A stretch of DNA of 64,000 bases from assembly GCF_002305895.1 (NCBI RefSeq), contig NZ_CP022203.1, positions 4,318,501 to 4,382,500 of the forward strand. The letters are read 5' to 3'. Every line of letters begins with the position of its first letter. Within the stretch, counting starts at the first letter, position 1. Under the pieces are notes generated by a model. That model saw only the letters and a program-made list of their open reading frames with translations. It was not told the DNA's origin and did no database searches. Positions 42,348-50,085 of the stretch are shown here, piece after piece. Source of the DNA: Corallococcus macrosporus DSM 14697. GTDB taxonomy: Bacteria; Myxococcota; Myxococcia; Myxococcales; Myxococcaceae. A program made the translations under genes and the position numbers.

Positions 42348-44270
42348 ATGCAGCGATGTATCGGACCCGCTCCAAGGCGTTTCATGGCTTTCTCCCTCGC
42401 GTCCGCCCTGGTGTTGAGCCAGGGGTGCCAGCCCTCCGAAGAGGACGCCCCCGTCGAGGAGTCCACGACGGCCGAGGTCTCCCAGCCCGTCTCCGTTCCG
42501 GGCTTCGCGGAGATGCATCACCACATGTTCGCCGAGGAGGCGTTCAGCGGTGGCTGGTTCCACGGCAAGCACACCGGCTCGCTGGTGAGCTGTGACGGTG
42601 GCTTCCCGGAGAGCGACCACGCGCGCGTCCGCATGGACCTGAGCTCCATGCTCAACGTGTGCCCCAACTCGGGCGGCGTGGACCTGAGCGGCGTGCCGGT
42701 GCTGTCGCAGATGTTCGGCGTGGGCGGCGCGGTGGCGTCCGAAATCATCGGTGAGATTGAAGGCACGGAGGGCGACACCGGCCTCCACCTGGGCCGCATG
42801 AGCGTGCCCACGCAGTGGCCGCGCTGGGACACCATCGCGCATCAGCAGTCCTGGGAGGGCTGGTTGCGGCAGGCGCACCAGGGCGGCATGTCCCTGGTCA
42901 CCATCTCCCTGGTGAGCAACGAGTTCCTCTGCCGGGCGCTGCCGTACCAGAACCTCAAGCGGCCGTGTGACGAGATGGTGGACGTGGACATCCAGCTCCA
43001 GATGGCGCGGGACTTCGACGCCCGCACGTCCTGGGCGGAGATTGCCCTGTCCCCCGCGCACGCGCGGCAGATCATCGCCTCCGGCAAGCTGGCGATGGTG
43101 CTCTCCATCGAGTCCAGCAAGCTGTTCGGCACCAAGAACTGGCAGTCGGAGCTCAACCGCGTCTACTCGCTGGGCGTGCGCTCCATCCAGCCGGTGCACC
43201 AGCTGGACAACCGCTTCGGCGGCGCGGCGCCCCACAACGCCATCTTCCAGGTGTCCCAGTTCCTGGAGAACTGCCACGTGGACACGGACTGTGGCCTCAC
43301 GGGCAACGGCTTCACGCTGGGCTTCGACGTGGACGCCAACTGCAAGAACACCAAGGGCCTGACGGCCGAGGGCCGGGCGCTGGTCGCGGAGATGATGAAC
43401 AAGGGGATGCTCGTCGACGTGGCGCACATGTCCGAGCGCTCCGTGGACGAGACGTTCGCCATCGCCCAGGGCCGGAACTACTACCCCATCTACATCTCCC
43501 ACGGTCATTTCCGCGAGGTGATGCACCCGGGCCTGGCCGCCAACGAGAAGACGACGCCCGCGTCCATCATCCGCTACCTGCGCCAGACGGGCGGCATGTT
43601 CGGCCTGCGCACCGCGCACGACGAGACGCGCGACTACACCCGCACGCCGGTGGCCAACAACTGCCAGGGCTCCACGCGCTCCTTCGCGCAGGCCTATGAG
43701 TTCGGCCGCCAGGGCCTGAAGGTGAACATGGGCTTCGGCGCGGACCTCAACGGCTTCATCCAGCAGACCCGCCCGCGCTTCGGTCCGCACGGCGCCTGCT
43801 CCGCGGGCTTCGCCGCCGAGGCCGCCGCCCAGGCCCAGCAGCAGCTCAGCGCCGGCCCGCCGCCGCTGGGCACGGACTTCGACAACTACGGCCTGGCCCA
43901 CGTGGGCCTGCTGCCGGACATGGTGCGCGATTTGAAGCAGCTCGGCGTCAACACCACCGGCCTGGAGGGCTCCGCGGAGACCTTCATCCGCATGTGGGAG
44001 CGCGCCACCGGCACGCGCACCGGCATGGCGGACGCCGCGACGAACATCGACACCGGCGGCGTGGCGGCCTACGTGCCGAAGGAGACCCGCGCGTCCTGGT
44101 ACCCCACCACCTCCACCTGCACCAACGACAGCCACTGCGCCAGCACCCAGTACTGCGGCTGGGGCCTCAACGCCGGCAAGTGCCAGAACAAGAAGGCCCG
44201 GGGCGCCATCTGCGGCAGCGACCGTGAGTGCGTGTCCAACAACTGCCGCTGGACGATGACCTGCGGCTGA
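42348..44270 (+). CDS. M19 (renal dipeptidase)-like exported protein
   Basis: A 640-residue protein that appears secreted or lipid-anchored: MQRCIGPAPRRF followed by a hydrophobic stretch and LSQGC, a near-lipobox with Ser at -3. I chose ATG 42348, well spaced from GGAAAGG, over the GTG at 42339. Metal-site motifs of the M19 amidohydrolase fold are visible in order: MHHHMF (about residue 56), LSIESS (Glu about 255), DVAHMS (about 359), ISHGH (about 384), FGADLNG (about 465) and a C-terminal GLAHVGLLPDMVRDLKQLG segment. The fold is longer than usual M19 enzymes (about 320-400 residues) because of insertions, and it ends in a cysteine-rich module (about 590-640, ten cysteines) suited to an extracellular location. 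Known M19 members cleave dipeptides or related amides; the substrate here is unknown. It stands alone between the NRPS and a siderophore gene. Confidence 0.82.
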   Translation: MQRCIGPAPRRFMAFSLASALVLSQGCQPSEEDAPVEESTTAEVSQPVSVPGFAEMHHHMFAEEAFSGGWFHGKHTGSLVSCDGGFPESDHARVRMDLSSMLNVCPNSGGVDLSGVPVLSQMFGVGGAVASEIIGEIEGTEGDTGLHLGRMSVPTQWPRWDTIAHQQSWEGWLRQAHQGGMSLVTISLVSNEFLCRALPYQNLKRPCDEMVDVDIQLQMARDFDARTSWAEIALSPAHARQIIASGKLAMVLSIESSKLFGTKNWQSELNRVYSLGVRSIQPVHQLDNRFGGAAPHNAIFQVSQFLENCHVDTDCGLTGNGFTLGFDVDANCKNTKGLTAEGRALVAEMMNKGMLVDVAHMSERSVDETFAIAQGRNYYPIYISHGHFREVMHPGLAANEKTTPASIIRYLRQTGGMFGLRTAHDETRDYTRTPVANNCQGSTRSFAQAYEFGRQGLKVNMGFGADLNGFIQQTRPRFGPHGACSAGFAAEAAAQAQQQLSAGPPPLGTDFDNYGLAHVGLLPDMVRDLKQLGVNTTGLEGSAETFIRMWERATGTRTGMADAATNIDTGGVAAYVPKETRASWYPTTSTCTNDSHCASTQYCGWGLNAGKCQNKKARGAICGSDRECVSNNCRWTMTCG

Positions 44271-44278
44271 GGTTGCTT

Positions 44279-44312
44279 CCCGGCATGTGGGCGTGTCGGC
44301 TCACATGTCGGG
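44279..44312 (+). terminator. stem-loop after the M19-like gene
   Basis: The 11-base arms CCCGGCATGTG (44279-44289) and CACATGTCGGG (44302-44312) pair with one G-U and leave a 12-base loop. The hairpin starts 9 bases after the stop codon. There is no T-run. Confidence 0.5.
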
Positions 44313-44401
44313 CGTCTCCGCGGCTGGCTGCTCGCTGAGCGGCGGCCACCGCGGGGGCTCCTTCATTCGTTGCCCGACCGGGTGCCGCATGGTATCGAAA
44401 T

Positions 44402-44416
44402 TGAGAGTCAATATCG
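44402..44416 (+). promoter_or_regulatory. Fur-box-like site upstream of the siderophore-interacting protein
   Basis: TGAGAGTCAATATCG matches the 7-1-7 Fur consensus (TGATAATNATTATCA) at most positions. It sits 16 bases before the GTG start, inside a short AT-rich patch (44395-44420). Iron-repressed expression is therefore likely, as for the mxc operon. Confidence 0.55.
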
Positions 44417-44431
44417 ATATCTGGAGCATGC

Positions 44432-45253
44432 GTGACGACGACGACCACGACAGAGCGTGTGTACCGGCGCGGGCCGTTCCCCGTGAAGTTCCGGCTCCTG
44501 GAGGTGAAGCGGGTGACGCGGGTGACGCCGCGGATGGTCCGCATCACCCTGGCGGGCGAGGACCTGGAGGGCTTCTACAGCCCGGGCGCCGATGACCACG
44601 TGAAGCTGCTGTTCCCGGAGGAGGGCAAGCGCATGCCTGTCATCCCCACCGTGACGCCCACGGGGCTTCAGTTGAAGGAAGGCGAGCGCAAGCCGGACGC
44701 GCGGGACTACACGCCGCGCCGGTACGACGCCGCGGCGGGCGAGCTGGACATCGACTTCGTGCTGCACGGCACGGGGCCCGCGACGACGTGGGCGAGCAAG
44801 GCGCAGGTGGGCGACCTGCTGGCCGTGGGGGGCCCGCGTGGCTCCACGTACGTGGCGCAGGACTTCGACTGGTACCTGTTCGCGGGTGACGCGTCAGCGC
44901 TGCCGGCCATCGGGCGGATGCTGGCGGAGCTGCCGGAGGGCAAGCGCGCCATCGTGTTCTGCGAGGTGCCCGACGCGTCCGAGGAGCAGCCGTTCCCCAC
45001 GCGCGCCAACGCGACGGTGACGTGGCTGCACCGCGACGGCGTGGAGGCGGGGCGCTCGGACGTGCTGGAGCGGGCCATCCGGGCGCTGGAGTTTCCTCCG
45101 GGGGACTGCTTCGCCTGGGTGGCGGGTGAGGCGCACACCGTGCGCCCCATCAAGGACCACCTCGTCAACGAGCGCGGCGTCAACAAGAGCTGGGTCCGGG
45201 TGACGGGCTATTGGAAGCGCGGCGCCGCGGACCACCACGACGCGAAGGGCTAG
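44432..45253 (+). CDS. siderophore-interacting protein (ferric-siderophore reductase, ViuB type)
   Basis: A 273-residue cytoplasmic flavoprotein of the FAD-binding siderophore-interacting family, expected to reduce imported Fe(III)-myxochelin with NAD(P)H and free the iron. Seen: an N-terminal FAD-binding barrel with the flavin motif RDYTPRRYD (about residue 91), GPATTWA and VGGPRGS (about 112-134), then the SIP domain with FAGDASALPAIGRML and a C-terminal VRVTGYWKRG. Length fits the family (about 250-300). The GTG start at 44432 is preceded by TGGAG; the ATG at 44428 is in another frame. A Fur-like site lies directly upstream. In Stigmatella the comparable gene of the myxochelin locus is, as I recall, mxcB; I leave the symbol open. 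It is separated from the mxc operon by an unrelated two-gene cassette on the other strand. Confidence 0.9.
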   Translation: MTTTTTTERVYRRGPFPVKFRLLEVKRVTRVTPRMVRITLAGEDLEGFYSPGADDHVKLLFPEEGKRMPVIPTVTPTGLQLKEGERKPDARDYTPRRYDAAAGELDIDFVLHGTGPATTWASKAQVGDLLAVGGPRGSTYVAQDFDWYLFAGDASALPAIGRMLAELPEGKRAIVFCEVPDASEEQPFPTRANATVTWLHRDGVEAGRSDVLERAIRALEFPPGDCFAWVAGEAHTVRPIKDHLVNERGVNKSWVRVTGYWKRGAADHHDAKG

Positions 45254-45268
45254 GCGCACGGCGGAGCC

Positions 45269-45286
45269 CGGCGCCCCCGGGCGCTG
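45269..45286. terminator. hairpin between convergent genes
   Basis: GCGCC (45271-45275) and GGCGC (45280-45284), extended by a G-U and a C-G pair, lie in the 34-base gap between the siderophore-interacting gene and the converging cassette. It may stop transcription from both sides. Short stem, so modest confidence. Confidence 0.35.
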
Positions 45287-45287
45287 C

Positions 45288-48200
45288 TCAGTAGGTCTCC
45301 GCCTCGGGCAGCGCCTGCGCCGCGTAGAGGTCCACCCACGCGTAGTCCGCGGCGCCCGTGACGCCCGCGCGGTTGACCTGGTGCGGGTGTTTCTCGATGA
45401 GGAGATCGTACTTGGGGTCGAGGTCGGTGACGGTCTTGTCCTGGGGCGGACTCTGCGTGCTGTCCTTGAAGGTGACGGTCGCCTTGGCCGGCTGCGGCAC
45501 GGCGTGAGAGGCCGGGGCGGGGAGGCGCGTCGCCTTGGCGCTCGGCAAATCGGTGTCCGTGCTCGGGCTGGCGTCGACGATGGTGCACGCGTCGCTCCCC
45601 TGCGGCCCATCCACGTTGAAGACGAGCGCGCCCAACATCCCGCAGAGTGAGCTGGGCGTGATGGAGGCGCCCCACGAGGGGACGAGCTGGACCTGCACCT
45701 TGGCCGCCCCGGCGGGGGGCGCATTGAAGTACTTGGACATGCGGCCGGTGAGGTGGTCGAGGCAGACCTCCAGGCCGAAGGTGATGCCGTCCATCGTGAA
45801 GATGGAGCCTCCGCCGAGCCCGGTCGAGGTGACCTCGCCCGAGACGGGGTTCTTCTTGCGCGAGAGGGACTCGTCCGCGCCCTCGGTGGGGAGGGCGATG
45901 ACGTCCTTGTCGCTGACGTAGATGTTCCGCTGTCCGGGCGCCCCCCAATGGTTCGAGCGGTTTCGCAGGAAGTCGATGTGGGAGATCTTCTCCTTGTACA
46001 CGAGCCCCTCGCGCAGCCCGGCCACGTCGTCCGGGCCGCCGCGTTGGATGAGCGCGTAGTTGAGGATCTCGGCGGCGAGCGGCCCGTGGAGCACGCAAGG
46101 GTCGTCCTTGTCCACGCTCACCGCCGCCGGGAGCGTGAGCTGGTAGACGTCCGCGTCGAGCTGGGTGACGGCCAGGACGACCTTCTCGCTCGACGTCTTG
46201 CCGCTGAGCTTCGCCCGCCACTGGGCCACGAGGGGGAGCAGCGCGTTCTCGGCGGGGATCGACGCGCAGCAGCCCGCCTTGTCCTTGCCCCCGTGGGTCA
46301 CCTTGATCACGGTCGAGTTCGTCGCCGCCTCGGCCACCTTGAGCGCGAACTGGGTGCTCTCCGATGGCGCCTGGGGAATCTGGCCAATCGCCGTGCCGTA
46401 CACGAAGAGCCAGTCCTTGTACTTCGCGTCCTGGGTCTCCTCGCGCATCGAGGACATGATGAGGTGGAGGTCGTCCACCGGATAGGCGCCGTCCACGCCA
46501 CGGAAGAAGAACTCGGGCGCCATGAAGACCTTCAGCTCCTCGGGCTTGTTGTCCTTCTCCTCGGCGTAGGCCGTGCTGATGGCCGCCTTCATCAGGAGAC
46601 ACCGCGCGAGGAGGTCCTCCTGGTTGTTCGGCAGGCCCAGGTATTGTTGGTCAAAGGGCAGGGACCGCTTGCAGCCGTAGGTGCAGGGGCTCGGGCTGTT
46701 GCTCATGCTGGGGTAGACGTGCCCGCAATCCCAGTTGGTGTGTTGATACCTGAGCTGCAACACATGGGGCGGCGGGCCGCCGCACGTGGTGGGGTCCGCC
46801 CAGTCCGCGCAGGTGGCGCACCAGTGATACGGGCCGGAGACGTTGGACACCACCGCGCAGGTGGGGCAGTTCGCCGTGGCCGAGGGGAAGTAGTTCCCGC
46901 ACCCAGCGCAATGCTTGTACAGGGTGGCGCCGCACGTGCCGCAGCCCGTCGAGGTCTTCGGGTTCTGCGCGGAGCACTTGTGGCAGCGCAGCCCCTCGGT
47001 ATACCCCGGCATGACGTTGTACCCGATGAAGCGGACCTTCGTGTAACGCGAGACGGTGAAGCGCACCTCGGCGGTCTTCCCGGCCTCGACCTTGAGCGTC
47101 ACCTTGCCCGTGCTGTCCGGGCCGATCCGCCAGGTCTCGCTCGCCTCCTGGTTCTTCAGGACCTTGGCGTCGAGGTCCACGATTTCAACCTGGTAGTCGC
47201 CCGGGTCGAGGTCGCCGACCTCCTTCCAGTCCTCCTTGACCTTGACCTTGCGGCTCCCGGGCCGCTCCACCTCGACCTCGCGCTCGGCCGTGGTGGGCTC
47301 GCTGACCGGCGCGCCGAGGTCGCTCGTCTTGGCGATCTTGAGCTTGACGCGCTCCTTGAGCGCTTGGCCGTCATAGCGGTTGATGAGGATGCGGACCGCG
47401 CCCTTGGGGAGGGAGACCTCCACGACGAAGGTCTGGGTGTCGCCCTCGGCCAGGGTGATGGTGTCCGCGCTCATCAGCACGGGCATGTAGCCGGCGGCGG
47501 CGATGGCGATGGCGTAGTCGCCCGGCACGAGACCGGGTTGGTCCTTCGTGAAGTCGGTGATGCCGCTCGGCCGGGTCTTGTCGAGCGCGTGCTCCGTGCT
47601 GTCCTTCTTCGCGGTGAGCTTGACGGAGATGCCCTCGATCTCCCGCTTGCTCACCTGGTCCACCACCTTGACCCTGGGCGTCGCGAGCGGGATGAGCTCA
47701 TAGGCGACGACCTTGTCCTCGCCGGGGGCGAGCGTGAAGGTGAGCGGCGCTTCGGGCGTGGCGTAGCGCTTCTTGTCTTCGTTGGAGAGGACGACCGTGA
47801 ACTCGTATTGCCCGGCCGAGCGCTCCTCGAACGCGGCCTCGCCCTCACCCGCGGTCATCTTCTGGGTCGTGTCCTGGGCGCCCTCCTTGAAGGTGAGGGA
47901 GACCTCGGCGTCATTGAAGCGCTGCTTGGCGTCTCCCTTCTTGACGACCTGGACCGTGACCCTGGCCTTCCGGGGCAGCACGAAGCACGCGTATTTGAGC
48001 TCGCCGGCGGACGTCACGTGGACGTTGGTGGTCTTGAAGGCCGGCGGATCGTACTTCTTGAGGAGCTCCGCATCGAGCTTCGGGCCCACGGTGTAGGTCT
48101 TCAGCTCGAGCCGCTGGAACACAGCGAAGCCCGCGTCGGTCGTCTCCGCCGTATGTTCGGAGGCCTCGACCGGGACGTGCTTGAGGTTCCTCCACTCGTC

Positions 48201-48314
48201 GTCCACGACCTGCGCCCAGAGCTCGCCCTTCTGCTCCAGGCACTGCTTCTGGACGGAGGGGTGCTGCGCGGCCTGGGGGCAATCCAGCTCGTAACCGCAG
48301 ATCTCACACTTCAT
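45288..48314 (-). CDS. multidomain protein: zinc ribbons, beta-sandwich repeats, nitrilase-like hydrolase
   Basis: A 1008-residue protein with no signal peptide. Order: an N-terminal cysteine cluster (CEICGYELDC, C25); about residues 80-430 of immunoglobulin/PEGA- or CarboxypepD_reg-like beta segments (repeated PGDYxxxI and phrases such as GYMPVLMSADTITLAEGDTQ); a cysteine-rich zone at about 442-560 with CHKC, CGTC, CAGC, CPTC and CATC pairs, read as double zinc ribbons; then a carbon-nitrogen hydrolase domain. The nitrilase triad is present: Glu601 in APEFFFRG, Lys774 or Lys776 in YKEKISHIDF, and Cys851 in FGLEVCLDH. The Glu-Lys spacing of about 173 is longer than usual, so there is an insertion. 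ATG 48314 lies 6 bases after the stop of the small gene upstream, so they are co-transcribed. Catalysis on an amide or nitrile is inference. The partner suggests a secreted effector or its carrier, but this is unproven. Confidence 0.75.
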   Translation of the reverse strand: MKCEICGYELDCPQAAQHPSVQKQCLEQKGELWAQVVDDEWRNLKHVPVEASEHTAETTDAGFAVFQRLELKTYTVGPKLDAELLKKYDPPAFKTTNVHVTSAGELKYACFVLPRKARVTVQVVKKGDAKQRFNDAEVSLTFKEGAQDTTQKMTAGEGEAAFEERSAGQYEFTVVLSNEDKKRYATPEAPLTFTLAPGEDKVVAYELIPLATPRVKVVDQVSKREIEGISVKLTAKKDSTEHALDKTRPSGITDFTKDQPGLVPGDYAIAIAAAGYMPVLMSADTITLAEGDTQTFVVEVSLPKGAVRILINRYDGQALKERVKLKIAKTSDLGAPVSEPTTAEREVEVERPGSRKVKVKEDWKEVGDLDPGDYQVEIVDLDAKVLKNQEASETWRIGPDSTGKVTLKVEAGKTAEVRFTVSRYTKVRFIGYNVMPGYTEGLRCHKCSAQNPKTSTGCGTCGATLYKHCAGCGNYFPSATANCPTCAVVSNVSGPYHWCATCADWADPTTCGGPPPHVLQLRYQHTNWDCGHVYPSMSNSPSPCTYGCKRSLPFDQQYLGLPNNQEDLLARCLLMKAAISTAYAEEKDNKPEELKVFMAPEFFFRGVDGAYPVDDLHLIMSSMREETQDAKYKDWLFVYGTAIGQIPQAPSESTQFALKVAEAATNSTVIKVTHGGKDKAGCCASIPAENALLPLVAQWRAKLSGKTSSEKVVLAVTQLDADVYQLTLPAAVSVDKDDPCVLHGPLAAEILNYALIQRGGPDDVAGLREGLVYKEKISHIDFLRNRSNHWGAPGQRNIYVSDKDVIALPTEGADESLSRKKNPVSGEVTSTGLGGGSIFTMDGITFGLEVCLDHLTGRMSKYFNAPPAGAAKVQVQLVPSWGASITPSSLCGMLGALVFNVDGPQGSDACTIVDASPSTDTDLPSAKATRLPAPASHAVPQPAKATVTFKDSTQSPPQDKTVTDLDPKYDLLIEKHPHQVNRAGVTGAADYAWVDLYAAQALPEAETY

Positions 48315-48320
48315 CGTTCG

Positions 48321-48692
48321 TCACGGCGGTGAGAGCCGCCGCCCCCCCGTCATGGCGCTGAAGCGCGCGCGGATCGCCTTTACCTTCACGTCGCCTGGAA
48401 GTGCCGTGTCGCCCAGCATCCGGTCCGCCCAGGCGCGCTCGGGCGAACGCTCGAAGCGCTCGCCGAACTCCACCATCAGCTCGATGAGGGAGACGGCGGC
48501 GCCATCGCCGCGAATCCCCAGGCGGGCCCTGGCCTCCAGGCCCGACTTCACGAGCGCCCGGAGGCGCGCCTCCCCGAGCGCGAGGGCGTGCTCCGGGTAG
48601 GTGTGGAGGATGTGCGCCTCCACCTTCTCCGCGAAGCGCGCATCCACCGTGGCCTGGAAAGCGGCCATCTGTTCGCGTCGGATATGCAACAC
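48321..48692 (-). CDS. small protein resembling T6SS-associated accessory proteins
   Basis: A 123-residue protein starting at GTG 48692. The start is supported by the family-like opening MLxIRxEQM. Internal features match small proteins I recall beside PAAR/VgrG-type effector genes: IRREQMAAF, HILHTYPEHALALGEARLRALVKSGLEARARLGI, and a LMVEFGERFERSPERAWADRML core. No membrane segment or signal peptide. It lies directly upstream of, and in one operon with, the nitrilase-like protein, and 80 bases beyond the end of mxcL on the same strand, so read-through from the siderophore operon is possible. The role (adaptor, chaperone or structural helper for effector loading) is inferred only from remembered context. 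A search with a profile of this family would decide. Confidence 0.6.
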   Translation of the reverse strand: MLHIRREQMAAFQATVDARFAEKVEAHILHTYPEHALALGEARLRALVKSGLEARARLGIRGDGAAVSLIELMVEFGERFERSPERAWADRMLGDTALPGDVKVKAIRARFSAMTGGRRLSPP

Positions 48693-48772
48693 CCCACTTC
48701 CCGTAACACGCGGCCGTACGGCCCGTCAAAGACCGCTGAGGTCGTGGCGTGTCACGAGTGCGTAGACGGGCT

Positions 48773-50047
48773 TCACGCCGCCGCCGGCTTCGCGAGCGAG
48801 CGGAGCACCTCGCCCGTCATCTCGACGGCGTAGTCGATCTGCTCCTCGGTGTGCGCCGTGCTGAGGAAGGTGACGTCGCGGCGCAGCAGGATGCCCCGGC
48901 GGGCCATGGCCGCCTGGAACGGCTGCATCTGCCTCGCGTGCTCCGCGGGGTCCTTGTTGAAGAGGAAGAAGGGGATGGCGTCATAGCCAATCACGCGCAG
49001 CGACGAGCCCGCGGCCTCGGCCTGGGCGTTGACGCCCTCGCGCAGCTTGCGGCCCAGGCGGGCCAGGTGCTGGACGTAGGCGCCGTCCCGGTAGTTCTTC
49101 AGCACGGCCTCGCACACGTAGAGCGACAGCAGCTCGCCGCCGAAGGTGGTGGAGACCTGGAGCTCGCTCAGGCGGCTGAGGTGCTTCGCCGGGCCAGCGA
49201 TGGCCGACAGCGGCATGCCCGCGGCGATGCTCTTGGACAGGGTGACGAAGTCCGCGCGGACGTCGAAGAATTCCTGGGCGCCGCCCACCGCGAGCCGGAA
49301 GCCGGTGACGACCTCGTCCAGGGCCAGCAGGACGTTGTTCGCGGTGCAGGTGGCGCGCACCTGCTGGAGGAAGGCCGGGGTGAGGGGCCGGTTGTAGGGC
49401 ACCGACAGGAGCACCAGCGCCAGCTCGCTGGCGTTCTGCTCGATGGCGGCCAGCAGGGCGGGCTCGTCCGGCGGCGTGAAGAGCGGCATCCGGAGGGTGA
49501 GCGCGGCCAGCGTGGGCGGCACCCCCGGCGTGTCGAACATGAAGTGGTCGTGCCAGCCGTTGTAGCCGACGGTGATGATCTTCTGCTTGCCGGTGAGGTG
49601 GCGCGCCAGGCGCACGGCGGCGGAGGTGGCGTCCGCGCCCGTCTTGAAGAAGCGCGCCATCTCCGCGCCAGGGATGAGGTCCACCAGCGTCTGCGCGGCG
49701 GAGACCTCCACGGGCGTGGGCAGCGAGTGCAGGACGCCTTCCTCCAGGTGCTCGCGGATGGCGTTCAGCACCAGCGGGTCGTTGTGGCCCAGCATGTTGG
49801 CGCCCAGGCCGCCGATGAAGTCGATGTACTCCTGGCCGTCCACGTCCTCCACCAGCGCGCCCTTGCCCTTGGCGAGGAACACCGGGAAGGCGCCCGGGGC
49901 GAACATCTCCGGGCGCTTCATCATGGACTGCGTGACGCCAGGGACCAGCCGCCGCGCGTCGGCGAGGAGCTGGTTGGAGCGGTCGAGCTTCAGCTCGCCC
50001 TGGATGGGGCGAGGCAGGGAGGGGTGCTTCTTGACGGGGGTGTCCAT
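48773..50047 (-). CDS. mxcL: myxochelin aminotransferase MxcL (class III, GSA-aminomutase-like)
   Basis: A 424-residue PLP enzyme related to glutamate-1-semialdehyde aminomutase. In Stigmatella, MxcL transaminates the aldehyde released by MxcG, giving the amine myxochelin B in place of the alcohol myxochelin A. Seen: the substrate/phosphate region GADATSAAVRLAR, YNGWHDHF, LALDEVVTGFR with the PLP aspartate/glutamate environment, and the Schiff-base lysine in TLSKSIAAGMPLSAIAG (Lys272; E. coli HemL uses Lys265). The start is ATG 50047, preceded by AAGGAAA at 7 bases. The open frame extends much further upstream, but that part overlaps the MFS and DAHP synthase genes in a different frame and is not coding. 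It is the last gene of the mxc operon, 38 bases after the MFS gene. Confidence 0.92.
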   Translation of the reverse strand: MDTPVKKHPSLPRPIQGELKLDRSNQLLADARRLVPGVTQSMMKRPEMFAPGAFPVFLAKGKGALVEDVDGQEYIDFIGGLGANMLGHNDPLVLNAIREHLEEGVLHSLPTPVEVSAAQTLVDLIPGAEMARFFKTGADATSAAVRLARHLTGKQKIITVGYNGWHDHFMFDTPGVPPTLAALTLRMPLFTPPDEPALLAAIEQNASELALVLLSVPYNRPLTPAFLQQVRATCTANNVLLALDEVVTGFRLAVGGAQEFFDVRADFVTLSKSIAAGMPLSAIAGPAKHLSRLSELQVSTTFGGELLSLYVCEAVLKNYRDGAYVQHLARLGRKLREGVNAQAEAAGSSLRVIGYDAIPFFLFNKDPAEHARQMQPFQAAMARRGILLRRDVTFLSTAHTEEQIDYAVEMTGEVLRSLAKPAAA

Positions 50048-50085
50048 GGACGTTTCCTTCTGTGTTTCGAGACGGAGACTGCGGT

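Noticed and set aside
42261-44135. 624-codon minus-strand frame opposite the M19-like gene
   Set aside because: Composition is shadow-like, while the plus strand shows clear M19 motifs and a good ribosome binding site.
45753-48332. 859-codon plus-strand frame opposite the nitrilase-like gene
   Set aside because: The minus strand encodes zinc ribbons and a nitrilase triad; this frame is a V/L/R/E-rich shadow.
48693-48772. Terminator between mxcL and the small T6SS-like gene
   Set aside because: Only a weak four-base hairpin (CGTG/CACG) is visible; no convincing terminator or separate promoter could be assigned.
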